A DNA stretch of 43,437 nucleotides from CAZNYN01 sp964422205 (GCA_964422205.1 CAYRAI010000019.1:1-43437), one strand, 5' to 3'; positions 15,717-24,955 are shown, counted from the stretch's first letter. Translations and numbers: made by a program. The notes: a model not told the origin generated them from the letters alone.

Positions 15717-15793
15717 TGGCGCGCCGGACAAGATTTGAACTCGTAACCTTCGGATCCGTAGTCCGATGCTCTATCCAGTTGAGCTACCGGCGC
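15717..15793 (-). tRNA. tRNA-Arg (anticodon ACG)
   Basis: Full cloverleaf: acceptor GCGCCGG/CCGGCGC, D-arm with AGCTCAACTGGATAGAGC, anticodon loop CTACGGA between TCGGA and TCCGA, T-arm with GTTCAAATC. CCA is encoded. Cotranscribed after tRNA-Ser from the promoter at 15912-15940. Confidence 0.97.
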
Positions 15794-15805
15794 AATTTGA
15801 TTTTG

Positions 15806-15901
15806 TGGCGGTGAGGCAGGGATTTGAACCCTGGAGGGAGGTTTATGCCCCCCTACCCGCTTAGCAGGCGAGCGCCTTCAGCCTAGCTCGGCCACCTCAC
15901 C
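15806..15901 (-). tRNA. tRNA-Ser (anticodon GCT)
   Basis: Acceptor GGTGAGG/CCTCACC, D-arm GGCCGAGCTAGGCTGAAGGC, anticodon loop CTGCTAA, a long variable arm typical of class II tRNA (gggggg...cctccc), T-loop GTTCAAATC. CCA is encoded. First gene of a two-tRNA unit, 12 bases before tRNA-Arg. Confidence 0.97.
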
Positions 15902-15911
15902 AACAGGAGCT

Positions 15912-15940
15912 ATTATATAGAGGTGGGGCTGTTTTGTCAA
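15912..15940 (-). promoter_or_regulatory. Consensus sigma70 promoter of the tRNA-Ser/tRNA-Arg unit
   Basis: -35 TTGACA (15935-15940), 17-base spacer, -10 TATAAT (15912-15917) on the minus strand: a perfect consensus. Confidence 0.93.
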
Positions 15941-16017
15941 CACTAAAAACTTATATTCATATGCTAAATAATTAACTTGTGTGTGTGACTTCTCCGAGCC
16001 GTTTTTTTCAAAAATTA

Positions 16018-17061
16018 CTAATTCTTGTCGGCTGATTTTGTCTCGGCAGCGTCTGCCTTAGCTTCAGGGAAGATCTGAGCGTCAAGAATTTTTATCGTTG
16101 CTCTTGCTAAAAGTGTCTGGTAGAATTCGTTCCGCTTTTCCTGTGATTTCTGGCCTTTTATAGCGTTCATTACGTCTGCGCTGACTTCAGCGTAGCTAAG
16201 TGTCTTTTCAGCCGTTTTGCTGCGTTTGATGGCTATATAGGCGTGCTCTCCTTCTATTACAGTGACGGGAGATAGTTTATTCAGTTCGAGAGCCTTGAGT
16301 TTCGCAAGAGCAGGGCTCTGAGTAAACATCTGCTCTGTCATGAGTACGGGCTTGTCGTAAGGAGTTGAGGATTCTATATCGGCCTTGTGCTCTTCCATGA
16401 TTTTGTCCCATGCGGCTCCCCCTGCTATAGCCTTATGAGCCAGCTCTGCCGCCTTCACACTTTTAAATGTAGCTATGTTTGTCATGACTCCGGCGGGCTG
16501 CTTGTAGAGGAAGTTTTTGGCTGTATCGTAGAAAGCGTGAGCTTCTTTGTCCGTAACTTCTATTCCGGAGTTTACTGATTCCATGAGTTTTTCCTGTGCA
16601 AGCTGTTTTTCTATGTCGGCTTTTACAGCTTTTTCAGTTGTGCCCGTACGCTCTAGATTAGCCATAAATTCTTCGCGTGTGGGGTAGCCGTCCATTATTT
16701 TTACATAGGCTGCGTCTATTTCATCATTAGTTACCTTTATGCTTCTTGTTTTTATCTCTTTTTCAACTTCGGACTCTATTACGATACTGTCAAGGACGGC
16801 TTTTCTGAGAACGGGAAGGTCTTTTGAGGAGATATCCTGCTGTCCATACTGCTCTGCTATGCGTCCGAGATTATTTTCTATCTGTGAGCGCATTACTTTC
16901 TTGCCATCGACTTCTGCAACGGGATAATCCTGCATACTGCCGTTTGAAGCTTTGTTTCCGGAGCGTGAGTAGAGTCCGTAACCGGCAAAGCATGATACAA
17001 CAAACAGGACTATTACTGTGATCATTATTGATTTAACGTGATTTCTCATATGTCTTAACAA
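16018..17061 (-). CDS. SurA/PpiD-like membrane-anchored periplasmic folding factor
   Basis: A 347-residue protein with an N-terminal membrane anchor (about 10-30, SIMITVIVLFVVSCFAGYGL), then a SurA-type helical N-domain (PVAEVDGKKVMRSQIE, KAVLDSIVIESEVEKE, VTNDEIDAAYVKIMD) and a weakly conserved parvulin-like domain (about 190-325). It would sit on the outer face of the inner membrane and help outer-membrane or exported proteins fold, which implies a periplasm. The PPIase catalytic residues are not clear, so it may be a chaperone only. The TTG at 17061 is ten bases after aaaggagg, a better start than the ATG four codons on. It follows ribF but has a 78-base gap. Confidence 0.8.
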   Translation of the reverse strand: MLRHMRNHVKSIMITVIVLFVVSCFAGYGLYSRSGNKASNGSMQDYPVAEVDGKKVMRSQIENNLGRIAEQYGQQDISSKDLPVLRKAVLDSIVIESEVEKEIKTRSIKVTNDEIDAAYVKIMDGYPTREEFMANLERTGTTEKAVKADIEKQLAQEKLMESVNSGIEVTDKEAHAFYDTAKNFLYKQPAGVMTNIATFKSVKAAELAHKAIAGGAAWDKIMEEHKADIESSTPYDKPVLMTEQMFTQSPALAKLKALELNKLSPVTVIEGEHAYIAIKRSKTAEKTLSYAEVSADVMNAIKGQKSQEKRNEFYQTLLARATIKILDAQIFPEAKADAAETKSADKN

Positions 17062-17139
17062 GGAAAATCGTCCTCCTTTAATATAGAAGCCTAAATACAG
17101 AAAGCAACCATGCTATGATACGACAGAGATGTTTACATG

Positions 17140-18066
17140 TCAAAGCGGCAATGTTCCAAATTTATTCATAATCGCTTTATTTTGAGTTAGATATTCTCTG
17201 CCTGCTGTTTCAGCGGCTCTTATGTCTTTTGCAAGCTGAATTTTAAGCTCATCGGCATTACTGAATTTCATTTCGTCTCTGTTTCTGGATGTGAGAAATA
17301 CTGTAAGGTTCGTGCCGTATAGGTCTCCGCTGAAACCGATTATGTGTGTCTCGCAGCGCAGAGACCTGATTCCTTCAAATGTAGGATTATAGCCCATGTT
17401 AAGGGCAGCCGGATACCACACTCCGCCTATGTTGACCAATGCGGTGTAGCTGCCTCGTCTGGGATAGACTTTGCCTGTTTTTACTCCCATGTTTGCCGTA
17501 GGAAAGCCCAAGGTGCGTCCGCGGCAGTCGCCCTTGATTATTTTTCCCTGTATTATGTAGGGGTGTCCTAACATTTTGCAGGCGTTTTCCATGTTCCCCC
17601 TAAGAATAAGTTCTCTTATAGCTGTGCTGCTTACGACATTTCCGCCCATCGTGTATGATGGAATCACATCTAAACTCCAGCCTCTCTCTTTACACAGCAT
17701 GGTCAAAAGTTCGGGCGTTCCGGTTCTGGCACGGCCGAAGCGGAAGTTTTTTCCTATGACAAGTCCGTCAATTTTATTCCTGAGAGCTATGTATTCGAGA
17801 AAGGCCTCCGGCAGCATGTCCGCAAGAGCACGAGTAAAAGGTATCTTGTCCATAACAGGCACGGCAAGGTACATGGATAGGAGTGTGCGTTCTTCCGGTG
17901 TAAAGAGGAATTTGAACGCATCACTATTAAAAAACTGCTGGGGATGACCTTCAAAAGTTATGACTCCCCATCTTGTTTTTATTTTAGCCGCTCTTTCTTC
18001 GGCAGCGCACAGGAGCTGCCTGTGTCCCATATGAAAGCCGTCGAAAGCGCCTAGAGCAAAGATCAT
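17140..18066 (-). CDS. ribF: Bifunctional riboflavin kinase / FMN adenylyltransferase
   Basis: A 308-residue cytosolic enzyme that converts riboflavin to FMN and FAD. The N-terminal nucleotidyltransferase domain has LGAFDGFHMGHRQLL (HxGH) and a later SSTAIRELI (the ISST-like motif); the C-terminal riboflavin kinase domain has GDCRGRTLGFPTANM (about 190-205) and GYNPTF. Length is normal. It is the last gene of the rimP-nusA-infB operon, four bases after truB, the same order as in many bacteria. Confidence 0.96.
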   Translation of the reverse strand: MIFALGAFDGFHMGHRQLLCAAEERAAKIKTRWGVITFEGHPQQFFNSDAFKFLFTPEERTLLSMYLAVPVMDKIPFTRALADMLPEAFLEYIALRNKIDGLVIGKNFRFGRARTGTPELLTMLCKERGWSLDVIPSYTMGGNVVSSTAIRELILRGNMENACKMLGHPYIIQGKIIKGDCRGRTLGFPTANMGVKTGKVYPRRGSYTALVNIGGVWYPAALNMGYNPTFEGIRSLRCETHIIGFSGDLYGTNLTVFLTSRNRDEMKFSNADELKIQLAKDIRAAETAGREYLTQNKAIMNKFGTLPL

Positions 18067-18070
18067 AGTT

Positions 18071-18997
18071 CTAACTCCTGTCGTTAATGATGTTGACGGA
18101 CGGCATTAAATTAAATGTGCCTCCGACTGTTTTTGCGGAGCAGACAGAAAATAGTTTGTCCGAAATGACTGCGATGCTTCCGTTTTCCGACGCACGGCTC
18201 TGAAAAGAGAGTCTTTTCATCTCTGTCAGGCTGACACCGAGTCCGTTGATAAGTCTGACGGAGGTATTTTGGTCTGCCAAGTAGGACGGACATGCAAGTC
18301 TGACTTTTTCAATCGGTATCAGTTCTTTCGAAATTTCGTCAGCTCCCATGTTCAAAATATCAGCCGCGCTTTTGCATTCGTTTAATGAAAAATCCCCCAC
18401 TGATATTCTTTCAAGGGAGTGGACATGGGCACAGCTAAAAAGAGCGCGTCCCAAGTCTCTGGCAAAGCTTCTGATGTAGGTTCCTTTTCTGCAGAAGATG
18501 CGGAAGGAGACTTTTCCGTCTGAAGAAATATCCGAGGTTCTTATTATTTTTTCAAAATATACTGCTTTTGGAGCTATATCGGGAATCTGTCCGGAGCGGG
18601 CTAAAACATGGGCCCTTTCCCCGTCCACATGGACTGCCGATATGTTTGGCGGACATTGCATTCTCCATCCCAAAAAACCGCACAAGGCTATGTCTACTAT
18701 TTTTTCGGATATATCCCGCCAGTCGGCTTCGGCAACAGTTCTGCCGGATGCATCGTCTGTCGAAGTCTCGCTTCCAAGCTGCAGAACCGTATCATAGCAT
18801 TTTGGCATTTCCATGATAAAACTGCTGAGCCGTGTTGCCTGACCTATAAGTATAACAAGAAGCCCCGAAGCAGTTGAGTCGAGAGTGCCGCCATGTCCGA
18901 CCTTGTTTTTCCTTCCGACTGCCCGGCGGATTTGATCGACACAATAGGTGCTGCGTATATCAACAGGTTTGTTAATGGGCAGAAGGCCTGAAAGCAA
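18071..18997 (-). CDS. truB: tRNA pseudouridine-55 synthase
   Basis: A 308-residue enzyme that isomerises U55 in the T-loop of tRNAs. N-terminus LLPINKPVDIRS, and the catalytic segment KVGHGGTLDSTASGLL with the active-site Asp. CRKGTYIRSFARDLG is the conserved KGTYIR motif, and a PUA-like C-terminal domain (about 230-300) is present. The start is a TTG at 18997, with ggag seven bases upstream, inside the end of nrnA (26-base overlap). The HGGTLD form differs from the enterobacterial HTGALD but keeps the Asp. Confidence 0.94.
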   Translation of the reverse strand: MLSGLLPINKPVDIRSTYCVDQIRRAVGRKNKVGHGGTLDSTASGLLVILIGQATRLSSFIMEMPKCYDTVLQLGSETSTDDASGRTVAEADWRDISEKIVDIALCGFLGWRMQCPPNISAVHVDGERAHVLARSGQIPDIAPKAVYFEKIIRTSDISSDGKVSFRIFCRKGTYIRSFARDLGRALFSCAHVHSLERISVGDFSLNECKSAADILNMGADEISKELIPIEKVRLACPSYLADQNTSVRLINGLGVSLTEMKRLSFQSRASENGSIAVISDKLFSVCSAKTVGGTFNLMPSVNIINDRS

Positions 18998-19982
18998 TGT
19001 ATTTCTCCATCTCTTTCTTCAATTTTGGCAAGGTGTATTCCAGCGGTTCTAAAATTTTTGCGCCTGCCGCCATTGGGTGTCCGCCGCCGCCGAAGATGCA
19101 TGCAAGTTCCCTGGCGCTGTAGGGCTCTCTGCTTCTTATGCTGACCTTGCAGCCCTCTTCCGTCTCTGAAAGTAGGGCCGCTATTTTGACTCCTTTTATC
19201 CTCAGAAGCATGTTGACAAGTCCGTCCAGTGATGACAAGTCCGCACCGACATCATTTATGTCGGATGCGGTGACGTAAAATACCGCGCCTTTGCCTCCGG
19301 AGAGAAGCTCTGTACGAGAGAAGACTCTTCCCCAGAGTTTAAGTATGTCTGAAGAGAGGTTCTCGTTTATATGGTCATCCACATCTGCTGGTCTGAGCCC
19401 GGCTTCGTGGAGTTTGGCAGCGCAGAGATGACTGTGCGCTGTGGTCGAGTTGTATCTGAAGTTGCCGTTGTCTGTTGTCAGAGCCGAGTAGAGCAGGATG
19501 CTCTCAGTCTCTGTGATGCCTGAGCCTGAGTAATCGAGCAAGTCAATGATTATTTCGGCTGTAGCCGATGCCTCAGGGACGATGCAGTTAATTTTGCAGC
19601 AGAGCGAGTTATCTACGTGGTGATCTATATTTACCAATGAAGTTTTACTCCCTGCAATTTCGGAGATCCAATCTATGCTTCTTTCTGCTGTACTGGTATC
19701 AACGCATATCACAAGACTTCCATCCTTATCTGAGGACGCAAGAGGCAGGTTAGGCCGATAAGCCGAAGCAAAGGGCAGAAATTGATATCTTTCTGGAAAA
19801 GGACTCTTGCCTGTAACGAAAGCCCTTTTACCGCTCCTGAGAGCGAAAGAATAGAGGGCAAGAGCACAGCCGAGGGTGTCTCCGTCAGGATTTTCATGAC
19901 ACACTATGTACCACTGGTCACTCTCTTTCATGCAGTGCAGTATGGCATCAAACTTGTCCTTCATATCTTTATTCAGTGACAT
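18972..19982 (-). CDS. nrnA: DHH-family nanoRNase / pAp phosphatase NrnA-like
   Basis: A 336-residue DHH/DHHA1 phosphoesterase that degrades short oligoribonucleotides and pAp. Motifs in order: HENPDGDTLGCALAL (motif I), CVDTSTAER (II), LVNIDHHVDNS (DHH), TDNGNFRYNSTTAHSH (IV), and in DHHA1 FGGGGHPMAAGA. The start is the ATG at 19982, which overlaps the rbfA stop by 14 bases; a longer frame upstream is only the shadow of rbfA. Position between rbfA and truB is the usual one for this gene in Firmicutes-like operons. Confidence 0.93.
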   Translation of the reverse strand: MSLNKDMKDKFDAILHCMKESDQWYIVCHENPDGDTLGCALALYSFALRSGKRAFVTGKSPFPERYQFLPFASAYRPNLPLASSDKDGSLVICVDTSTAERSIDWISEIAGSKTSLVNIDHHVDNSLCCKINCIVPEASATAEIIIDLLDYSGSGITETESILLYSALTTDNGNFRYNSTTAHSHLCAAKLHEAGLRPADVDDHINENLSSDILKLWGRVFSRTELLSGGKGAVFYVTASDINDVGADLSSLDGLVNMLLRIKGVKIAALLSETEEGCKVSIRSREPYSARELACIFGGGGHPMAAGAKILEPLEYTLPKLKKEMEKYIAFRPSAH

Positions 19983-20352
19983 TACGCTGTTTTTCCTCCG
20001 CTTTGGCTGAATCCATTGCTGCAACTCTGTCAAGTAGTTCGTCCATAGCGCGGGCTTTGGCTTCCGAATCATCGTAGACAAAGTGGAGTTCGGGAATGGT
20101 TCTTAGGTGCATCTCTTTGCCTAGCATCGAACGAAGCTGTCCGCCCACAGACTCAAGGGCTGTTTGAACTTCGTCCTTTGTCTCAGGTTTTATAAGAGTG
20201 TAAAAGACTTTGGCGTGTCCTAAGTCTTTGGTGACATTCACTTTTGTTAGGATAGCATCACGGACTTCTTCTTTTTTTATTCTGCCCTGAAGCATCTCCG
20301 ATATAGAGCGCAAAAATTCTTTATTTATTCTGTCAATCCTGTAAGTCACCAT
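19969..20352 (-). CDS. rbfA: Ribosome-binding factor A
   Basis: A 127-residue KH-like protein that assists late 30S maturation. Recognisable by YRIDRINKEFLRSISEMLQG, VNVTKDLGHAKVFYTL and RTIPELHFVYDDS. The start at 20352 (ATG, gggaggt upstream) lies inside the end of ylxP with a 20-base overlap. Part of the rimP operon, next to infB as in most bacteria. Confidence 0.95.
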   Translation of the reverse strand: MVTYRIDRINKEFLRSISEMLQGRIKKEEVRDAILTKVNVTKDLGHAKVFYTLIKPETKDEVQTALESVGGQLRSMLGKEMHLRTIPELHFVYDDSEAKARAMDELLDRVAAMDSAKAEEKQRNVTE

Positions 20353-20650
20353 AGGTAAATACCTCCCGGGTGAAATCAACCATCTGCATTTCTCCTCCGT
20401 CTTCCCTGGTGCGGAGAAAATTTTCAAGGTTTTCCAGACGTTCAGAGACTTCTGCCGAAGATGATCCCGCCGCCGTAAAGCCAAGTTCGACTCTCTGCCA
20501 CAAATCAAGAGGGCCTAAGTCGGCAGCGGAGACAGCGAAACGGGAGCGGGCTCCGTCAATTATAGAACGTACAACATGCCTCCGCTCCTTGAGGCTACCT
20601 GCAAACGGCAGTCTCAAGGAGCACGAGGCGGCGCCTATCCAAAATTTCAT
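20333..20650 (-). CDS. ylxP: YlxP/DUF503 family protein
   Basis: A 105-residue protein with a ferredoxin-like fold typical of DUF503: GAASCSLRLPFAGSLKERRHV and RFAVSAADLGPLDLWQRVELGF are the family signature (the SLK(E)KR segment and the VSVAE...D.W motif). It sits between infB and rbfA, its usual place in Gram-positive operons, suggesting a role in ribosome assembly, but the molecular function is not established. It begins 3 bases after the infB stop. Confidence 0.88.
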   Translation of the reverse strand: MKFWIGAASCSLRLPFAGSLKERRHVVRSIIDGARSRFAVSAADLGPLDLWQRVELGFTAAGSSSAEVSERLENLENFLRTREDGGEMQMVDFTREVFTYGDLQD

Positions 20651-20653
20651 GGT

Positions 20654-22669
20654 TTAGTCCAGAGTTTTCTTCTCTTTAAGTATTTCGTAGGCCTCTATTA
20701 CGTCGCCGACATGGAAATCCTGGAACTTTTCGAAACTGAGTCCGCATTCGTTTCCTGCCTTAATCTCTCTGACATCGTCTTTAAAGTGTTTGAGGCTTGA
20801 GAGTTCTCCGCTCCAGAATACTACTCCGTCGCGAATGAGACGAACTTTGGCGTTTCTGCGCAGAAGTCCATCCATTACACGGCATCCTGCTATATTGCCA
20901 ATTTTCGGTACTCTGAACATTTCTCTTATCTCAGCTGTTCCGAGTGTGTGCTCTCTGAGTTCGGGCGCCAGCATACCCTCCATGGCCGCCTTGACATCGT
21001 CAAGCATGTCATATATGACCTGGTAAAGTCTTATCTGAACGCCTTCATTTTCGGAAATTTTCTTTGCATTGCTGTCTGGGCGAACATTGAACCCTATGAT
21101 GATTGCATTTGACGCTGAGGCAAGCATTACGTCAGATTCCGAAATTCGTCCCACTCCTTCATGAACTATGTTTACCGATACAGCATTTGTGTTCATTTTC
21201 ATGAGAGATGAGTGGAATGCTTCAAGAGAGCCCTGAACGTCTGTCTTTAGAACTACGCTGAGCTGGGGAACTTCCTCTGTCTGCATTTTTTCGTAGAGTT
21301 CTTCAAGTGTCAGACGCTTTGATTTATTCTGGTCAAGCTCTCTGCGTTCAAACTCGTTCTGTGACATAATATCTCTTGCTTCTCGCTCCGAAGAGAGGGT
21401 GCTGAACTTTTCTCCGGGCTGGGGAACATTCTCAAGTCCGAGTATCTCAACAGGTGTGCTAGGACCGGCAGAGTCAATATTACGTCCCTTATCGTCAATC
21501 ATGGCTCTTATTTTGCCCCATGACGTCTCGGTATGAATGATATTGCCTCTGCGCAAAGTGCCGTTCTGAACAATGACTGTGGCAACAGGGCCTTTGCCTT
21601 TATCAAGGTTGGCCTCTATGACAGTGCCTTCGGGCATTGCGGAAGGATCAGCCTTGAGTTCCTGCATTTCGGCAACTATGAGGAGCATTTCCAGAAGCTG
21701 ATCTACATTTTTGCCTGTTTTGGCTCCTACATCAACCATTATTGTGTCTCCGCCCCATTCTTCAGGGACAAGACCATAATCGGAGAGCTGCTGGCGCACT
21801 CTTTCTGGCTTTGCTTCCGGTTTATCTATTTTATTTACGGCCACGACGATTGGAACTCCCGCCGCTTTAGCATGGTTGAGAGCCTCTATTGTCTGGGGCT
21901 TGATGCCGTCGTCGGCTGCGACTACGAGTATCGCTATGTCTGTGACCTGTGCCCCGCGCGCGCGCATGGACGTAAAGGCTTCGTGTCCCGGTGTGTCGAG
22001 GAATACAAGGGTGTTTCCGTTGTATTCCACACGTGAAGCTCCTATGTGCTGTGTGATTCCTCCGGCTTCTCTCTCTGTAACTTTTGTCTTTCTGATGTTG
22101 TCGAGAAGAGTTGTCTTGCCGTGGTCAACGTGTCCCATAACCGTGATGATGGGGGGTCTTGAGGGAAGCACTTTAGGTGCTGAGGAGGCCGTTTTTTTGT
22201 TTTTGGCGTTTTTCTTACCGCCCTGCTGCTTTATTTCTTTCTTTGCCGGCTTTTCTTCTTTTACTGCGGCTGGTTCAGGTGCGCCGAATATTATATTTTT
22301 CTTGAATCCTTTGCCAAGGATTTCAAGTATTTTTGCGTCTGCACGTGCCGTGGCAGGAAGCATCAATCCGGCAGCCATAAGAAGCTTTACGGCGCTGCCA
22401 GCCTTCTCCCCGGCGGCGGACGCGACTTCGGATACGGAAGAACCGTCGCGTACTGTCAGAAGCTCGTATGTTGAAATGGCCTTAGTCTCTTCTTTGGCTT
22501 CTTTTTCGATCTTTTCTTTCAGCGATTCTTCGACGAGAGCAGCAGCTTCGTCATCGATTGAGCTCATATGGGACTTTACACTGATTCCCAATTCCGTAAG
22601 TATATCTACCATCTCCGAATTGCTTTTTTCAAGCATTTTGGCTAATTCGTAAACTCTCATTTTACTCAT
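20654..22669 (-). CDS. infB: Translation initiation factor IF-2
   Basis: A 671-residue GTPase that brings fMet-tRNA to the 30S subunit. A short IF2-N domain (MRVYELAKMLEKSNSEMVDI) and a second one after a linker are followed by a Lys-rich stretch (KKNAKNKK), then the G domain: G1 GHVDHGKTTLLD, G2 near EAGGITQHIG, G3 DTPGHEAF, G4 NKIDKPEA. Domains II, III and the fMet-binding C2 follow. The N-terminal part is short compared with enterobacterial IF-2. Start: ATG at 22669 with ggag eight bases upstream, overlapping the ylxQ stop by 8 bases. Confidence 0.97.
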   Translation of the reverse strand: MSKMRVYELAKMLEKSNSEMVDILTELGISVKSHMSSIDDEAAALVEESLKEKIEKEAKEETKAISTYELLTVRDGSSVSEVASAAGEKAGSAVKLLMAAGLMLPATARADAKILEILGKGFKKNIIFGAPEPAAVKEEKPAKKEIKQQGGKKNAKNKKTASSAPKVLPSRPPIITVMGHVDHGKTTLLDNIRKTKVTEREAGGITQHIGASRVEYNGNTLVFLDTPGHEAFTSMRARGAQVTDIAILVVAADDGIKPQTIEALNHAKAAGVPIVVAVNKIDKPEAKPERVRQQLSDYGLVPEEWGGDTIMVDVGAKTGKNVDQLLEMLLIVAEMQELKADPSAMPEGTVIEANLDKGKGPVATVIVQNGTLRRGNIIHTETSWGKIRAMIDDKGRNIDSAGPSTPVEILGLENVPQPGEKFSTLSSEREARDIMSQNEFERRELDQNKSKRLTLEELYEKMQTEEVPQLSVVLKTDVQGSLEAFHSSLMKMNTNAVSVNIVHEGVGRISESDVMLASASNAIIIGFNVRPDSNAKKISENEGVQIRLYQVIYDMLDDVKAAMEGMLAPELREHTLGTAEIREMFRVPKIGNIAGCRVMDGLLRRNAKVRLIRDGVVFWSGELSSLKHFKDDVREIKAGNECGLSFEKFQDFHVGDVIEAYEILKEKKTLD

Positions 22670-22997
22670 CAGCATCACTCCTATCCTGTAATGACAAAAC
22701 TTTTTTTGCAAAACCGTCCTGCAGAGAGAGGGCGGCTACCTGAGCTGTTTTTAATCCCATCGCTGCGCCGAGGGCGTTTCTGTCTATGCCTCTCAGCACA
22801 ACTTTTGTAACTTCACCGCGTTCCGCACCAGCGTCAACGCTTCTCAGAACGTTGGCTGAGCAGTCGTCGGAAACAATTACAAGCAGCGGAATGTGCTTCC
22901 TTAACTCGGCGAAGACATGATCCTGACCCACCATAATTCTTCCCGCTCTTTTTGCGAGCCCCAAGGTGTTAAGCAGCAGCACTGTATTATCGGGCAT
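22662..22997 (-). CDS. ylxQ: L7Ae-family RNA-binding protein YlxQ
   Basis: A 111-residue L7Ae/L30e-type protein. LLLNTLGLAKRAGRIMVGQD is the family N-terminus, followed by PLLVIVSDDCSANVLRSV. Homologues bind kink-turn RNA; here the partner is unknown. Its place between rnpM and infB is standard. The ATG at 22997 starts 3 bases after the rnpM stop. Confidence 0.9.
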   Translation of the reverse strand: MPDNTVLLLNTLGLAKRAGRIMVGQDHVFAELRKHIPLLVIVSDDCSANVLRSVDAGAERGEVTKVVLRGIDRNALGAAMGLKTAQVAALSLQDGFAKKVLSLQDRSDADE

Positions 22998-23000
22998 TAT

Positions 23001-23297
23001 CTATTCACCTGTCTTATCATCTTTGCACATGCTCTCAAGTTTCAGATATATCTCATCGTCGGTCTGGACTTTTAAAGCTCTGGCAAAGGCTTTTTTCTTT
23101 TTTGCGCTTCTGATGCAGCTGATATCAGCACACACATAAGCACCACGTCCGTTAGCTTTTCCCGTAGCGTCAAAAACCACATCACCGTCCGGAGTTCTAA
23201 CAACACGGAGCAAAGCTTTCTTAGGGGATTCTTCTCCGCATCCCACGCAGGTGCGAGGGCGTTTTTTCTTCTCTATCGTGCGTGGTTTATCCGCCAT
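23001..23297 (-). CDS. rnpM: YlxR/RnpM family protein (RNase P modulator)
   Basis: A 98-residue basic protein with RPRTCVGCGEE, ALLRVVR, GRGAYVC and AFARALKV, the YlxR signature. YlxR binds the RNA of RNase P in Bacillus and modulates its activity, so the same is likely. It lies between nusA and ylxQ with 3-4 base spacings. The cysteines of CVGC and the later ADISC may hold a metal, which is inference. Confidence 0.9.
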   Translation of the reverse strand: MADKPRTIEKKKRPRTCVGCGEESPKKALLRVVRTPDGDVVFDATGKANGRGAYVCADISCIRSAKKKKAFARALKVQTDDEIYLKLESMCKDDKTGE

Positions 23298-23301
23298 TGG
23301 C

Positions 23302-24408
23302 CTAGTGCCTCTCCTCTATCATTTCGGAGATATCAACAAAGAGATCTTTCATTGTCGGCAGTTTCTCTTCGTCTTTGACCTTTATATCTATCTTCCATCC
23401 AGTAAGGCGGGCGGCAAGCCTTACATTCTGCCCCGCTTTTCCTATCGCAAGGGATAGCTGATCCGATTTGACATAGGCCAGTACAGAACGATCCTGGTCA
23501 AGCAGAGGCTCTATTTTGATAATTTTGGCGGGAGAGAGCGCATTTCTGATATAAGAGAGGATATCTGTGCTCCAAACTATGATATCTATTCTCTCTCCGT
23601 TGAGTTCCGAGCTTATGGATTTGATGCGTCCTCCCTGTTTTCCTACGCATGCGCCCAGAGGCTCAACATTGACATCCAGAGTGGCTACGGCAATTTTGGC
23701 TCTGGTACCGGCTTCTCTTACAATGTTGCGAATTTCGACTATGCCGTCCTGAATTTCTGGCACTTCGATTTCAAGCAGGCGGCGCAGGAGTCCCGGATGT
23801 GTTCTCGAAACTATTATGCGCGGGCCCCTTGTTGTCTGGCGCACATCGAGAAGGTAGAACTTCTTCCTGTCACCTGGTATGTATTTCTCGCCGATGATTC
23901 TTTCTTCTTTGGGCATGATTGCCTCTGTCTTCTCGTTGAGGCGAACAAGTATCTGATCTCCCTCTGACTTGAAGATTGTTCCTGTTACTATGTTGCCTAT
24001 TTTGTCGGCAAACTGTTCGTATACAACCTGACGTTCTGCGTCTTTAAGTCTCTGAATGATAACCTGACGCGCAGTCTGAGCGGCAATGCGGCCGAAGTCC
24101 TCGGGGAATACTTCTCTTCTTATTACATCCCCCACTGTTATGTCCGTATAGCCTCTCTTTATTGCTTCTTCTAGAGTTATTTCGCTGTCGGGATTCTCTA
24201 TGGAATCGACTATCATGCGTACTTCGTAAAGAGTGAATTCTCCGCTTTCAGCATCCATGTAGACTTCCATAAGCTGGTTTCCGCCCTTAAATTTTTTATA
24301 GGCAGATATCATGGCTGCTTCGAGACTTGAAACAATTACCTCTTCGGGAAGTCCCTTCTCTTCTTCTATCTGTTTGAGCACTTTTTTAAAATCTTTTCCA
24401 AGCTGCAT
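23302..24408 (-). CDS. nusA: Transcription termination/antitermination factor NusA
   Basis: A 368-residue protein: N-terminal RNA polymerase-binding domain (1-125), S1 domain (about 135-200, GNIVTGTIFKSEGDQILVRL), then two KH domains with GACVGKQGGRIKSISSEL and SLAIGKAGQNVRLAARLTG. There is no acidic C-terminal repeat, as in Gram-positive NusA. It modulates pausing, termination and antitermination. Second gene in the operon after rimP (46-base gap). The leader hairpin upstream of rimP suggests autoregulation by NusA. Confidence 0.97.
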   Translation of the reverse strand: MQLGKDFKKVLKQIEEEKGLPEEVIVSSLEAAMISAYKKFKGGNQLMEVYMDAESGEFTLYEVRMIVDSIENPDSEITLEEAIKRGYTDITVGDVIRREVFPEDFGRIAAQTARQVIIQRLKDAERQVVYEQFADKIGNIVTGTIFKSEGDQILVRLNEKTEAIMPKEERIIGEKYIPGDRKKFYLLDVRQTTRGPRIIVSRTHPGLLRRLLEIEVPEIQDGIVEIRNIVREAGTRAKIAVATLDVNVEPLGACVGKQGGRIKSISSELNGERIDIIVWSTDILSYIRNALSPAKIIKIEPLLDQDRSVLAYVKSDQLSLAIGKAGQNVRLAARLTGWKIDIKVKDEEKLPTMKDLFVDISEMIEERH

Positions 24409-24454
24409 AGATTAGGCTCCTCTCTTAAAATTTTATCTTCATGTTTCAGATTTG

Positions 24455-24955
24455 CTATTTCTTTTTCTTAGGAATTTTTTTGAAGGTCTTTTTTTGTCCG
24501 CTCTCTTTTACATATATTAAATGGCCTCTTTTTATATCCAATATTGAGAATGCTTTTTCTTCTCCCGAAACAGAAAGAGTAACAGTACCGCTTTCATCGG
24601 ATGAGACAATCACTCCTTGGACTTTTCTTCCGCCCTTGAGGGAAAGGTGCGCCTCTTTGCCTGTAAAATTTCTGTAGTCTTCGGGAGTAAAGAGGGGGCG
24701 CTCAAGGCCCGGTGAACTGACTTCCAAAAAATATCTTTCCGGCAGGACGTTTCCCACGCTGTCAAGATATTCATTGACCTCTCTTGAAACAGTCTCACAG
24801 TCGGAGAGGTCTACTCCGCCAGGCATTTCAAGATAAACACGCAGGATGTTCATTCCATTTTCGTTGATAAGTTCAATTCCTGCGCAGTCATACCCGAGAG
24901 AGCCTATTTTTATTCTCAGCTCCGCAAAAACTTCTTTCATTTTTTCAGTATTCAA
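24455..24955 (-). CDS. rimP: Ribosome maturation factor RimP
   Basis: A 166-residue 30S assembly factor. Landmarks are GYDCAGIELINENGMNILRVYLE (read around residues 18-40), VDLSDCETVSREV and YFLEVSSPGLERPLF, followed by a C-terminal SH3-like domain and a Lys-rich tail. First gene of the operon. I accept the TTG at 24955 because a run of g (agggggc) lies just upstream at the right distance; the ATG five codons on is an alternative. Confidence 0.95.
   Translation of the reverse strand: MNTEKMKEVFAELRIKIGSLGYDCAGIELINENGMNILRVYLEMPGGVDLSDCETVSREVNEYLDSVGNVLPERYFLEVSSPGLERPLFTPEDYRNFTGKEAHLSLKGGRKVQGVIVSSDESGTVTLSVSGEEKAFSILDIKRGHLIYVKESGQKKTFKKIPKKKK

Noticed and set aside
21876..22652. 258-codon open frame opposite infB
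   Set aside because: Antisense to the IF2 N-terminal and G domains; no recognisable protein.
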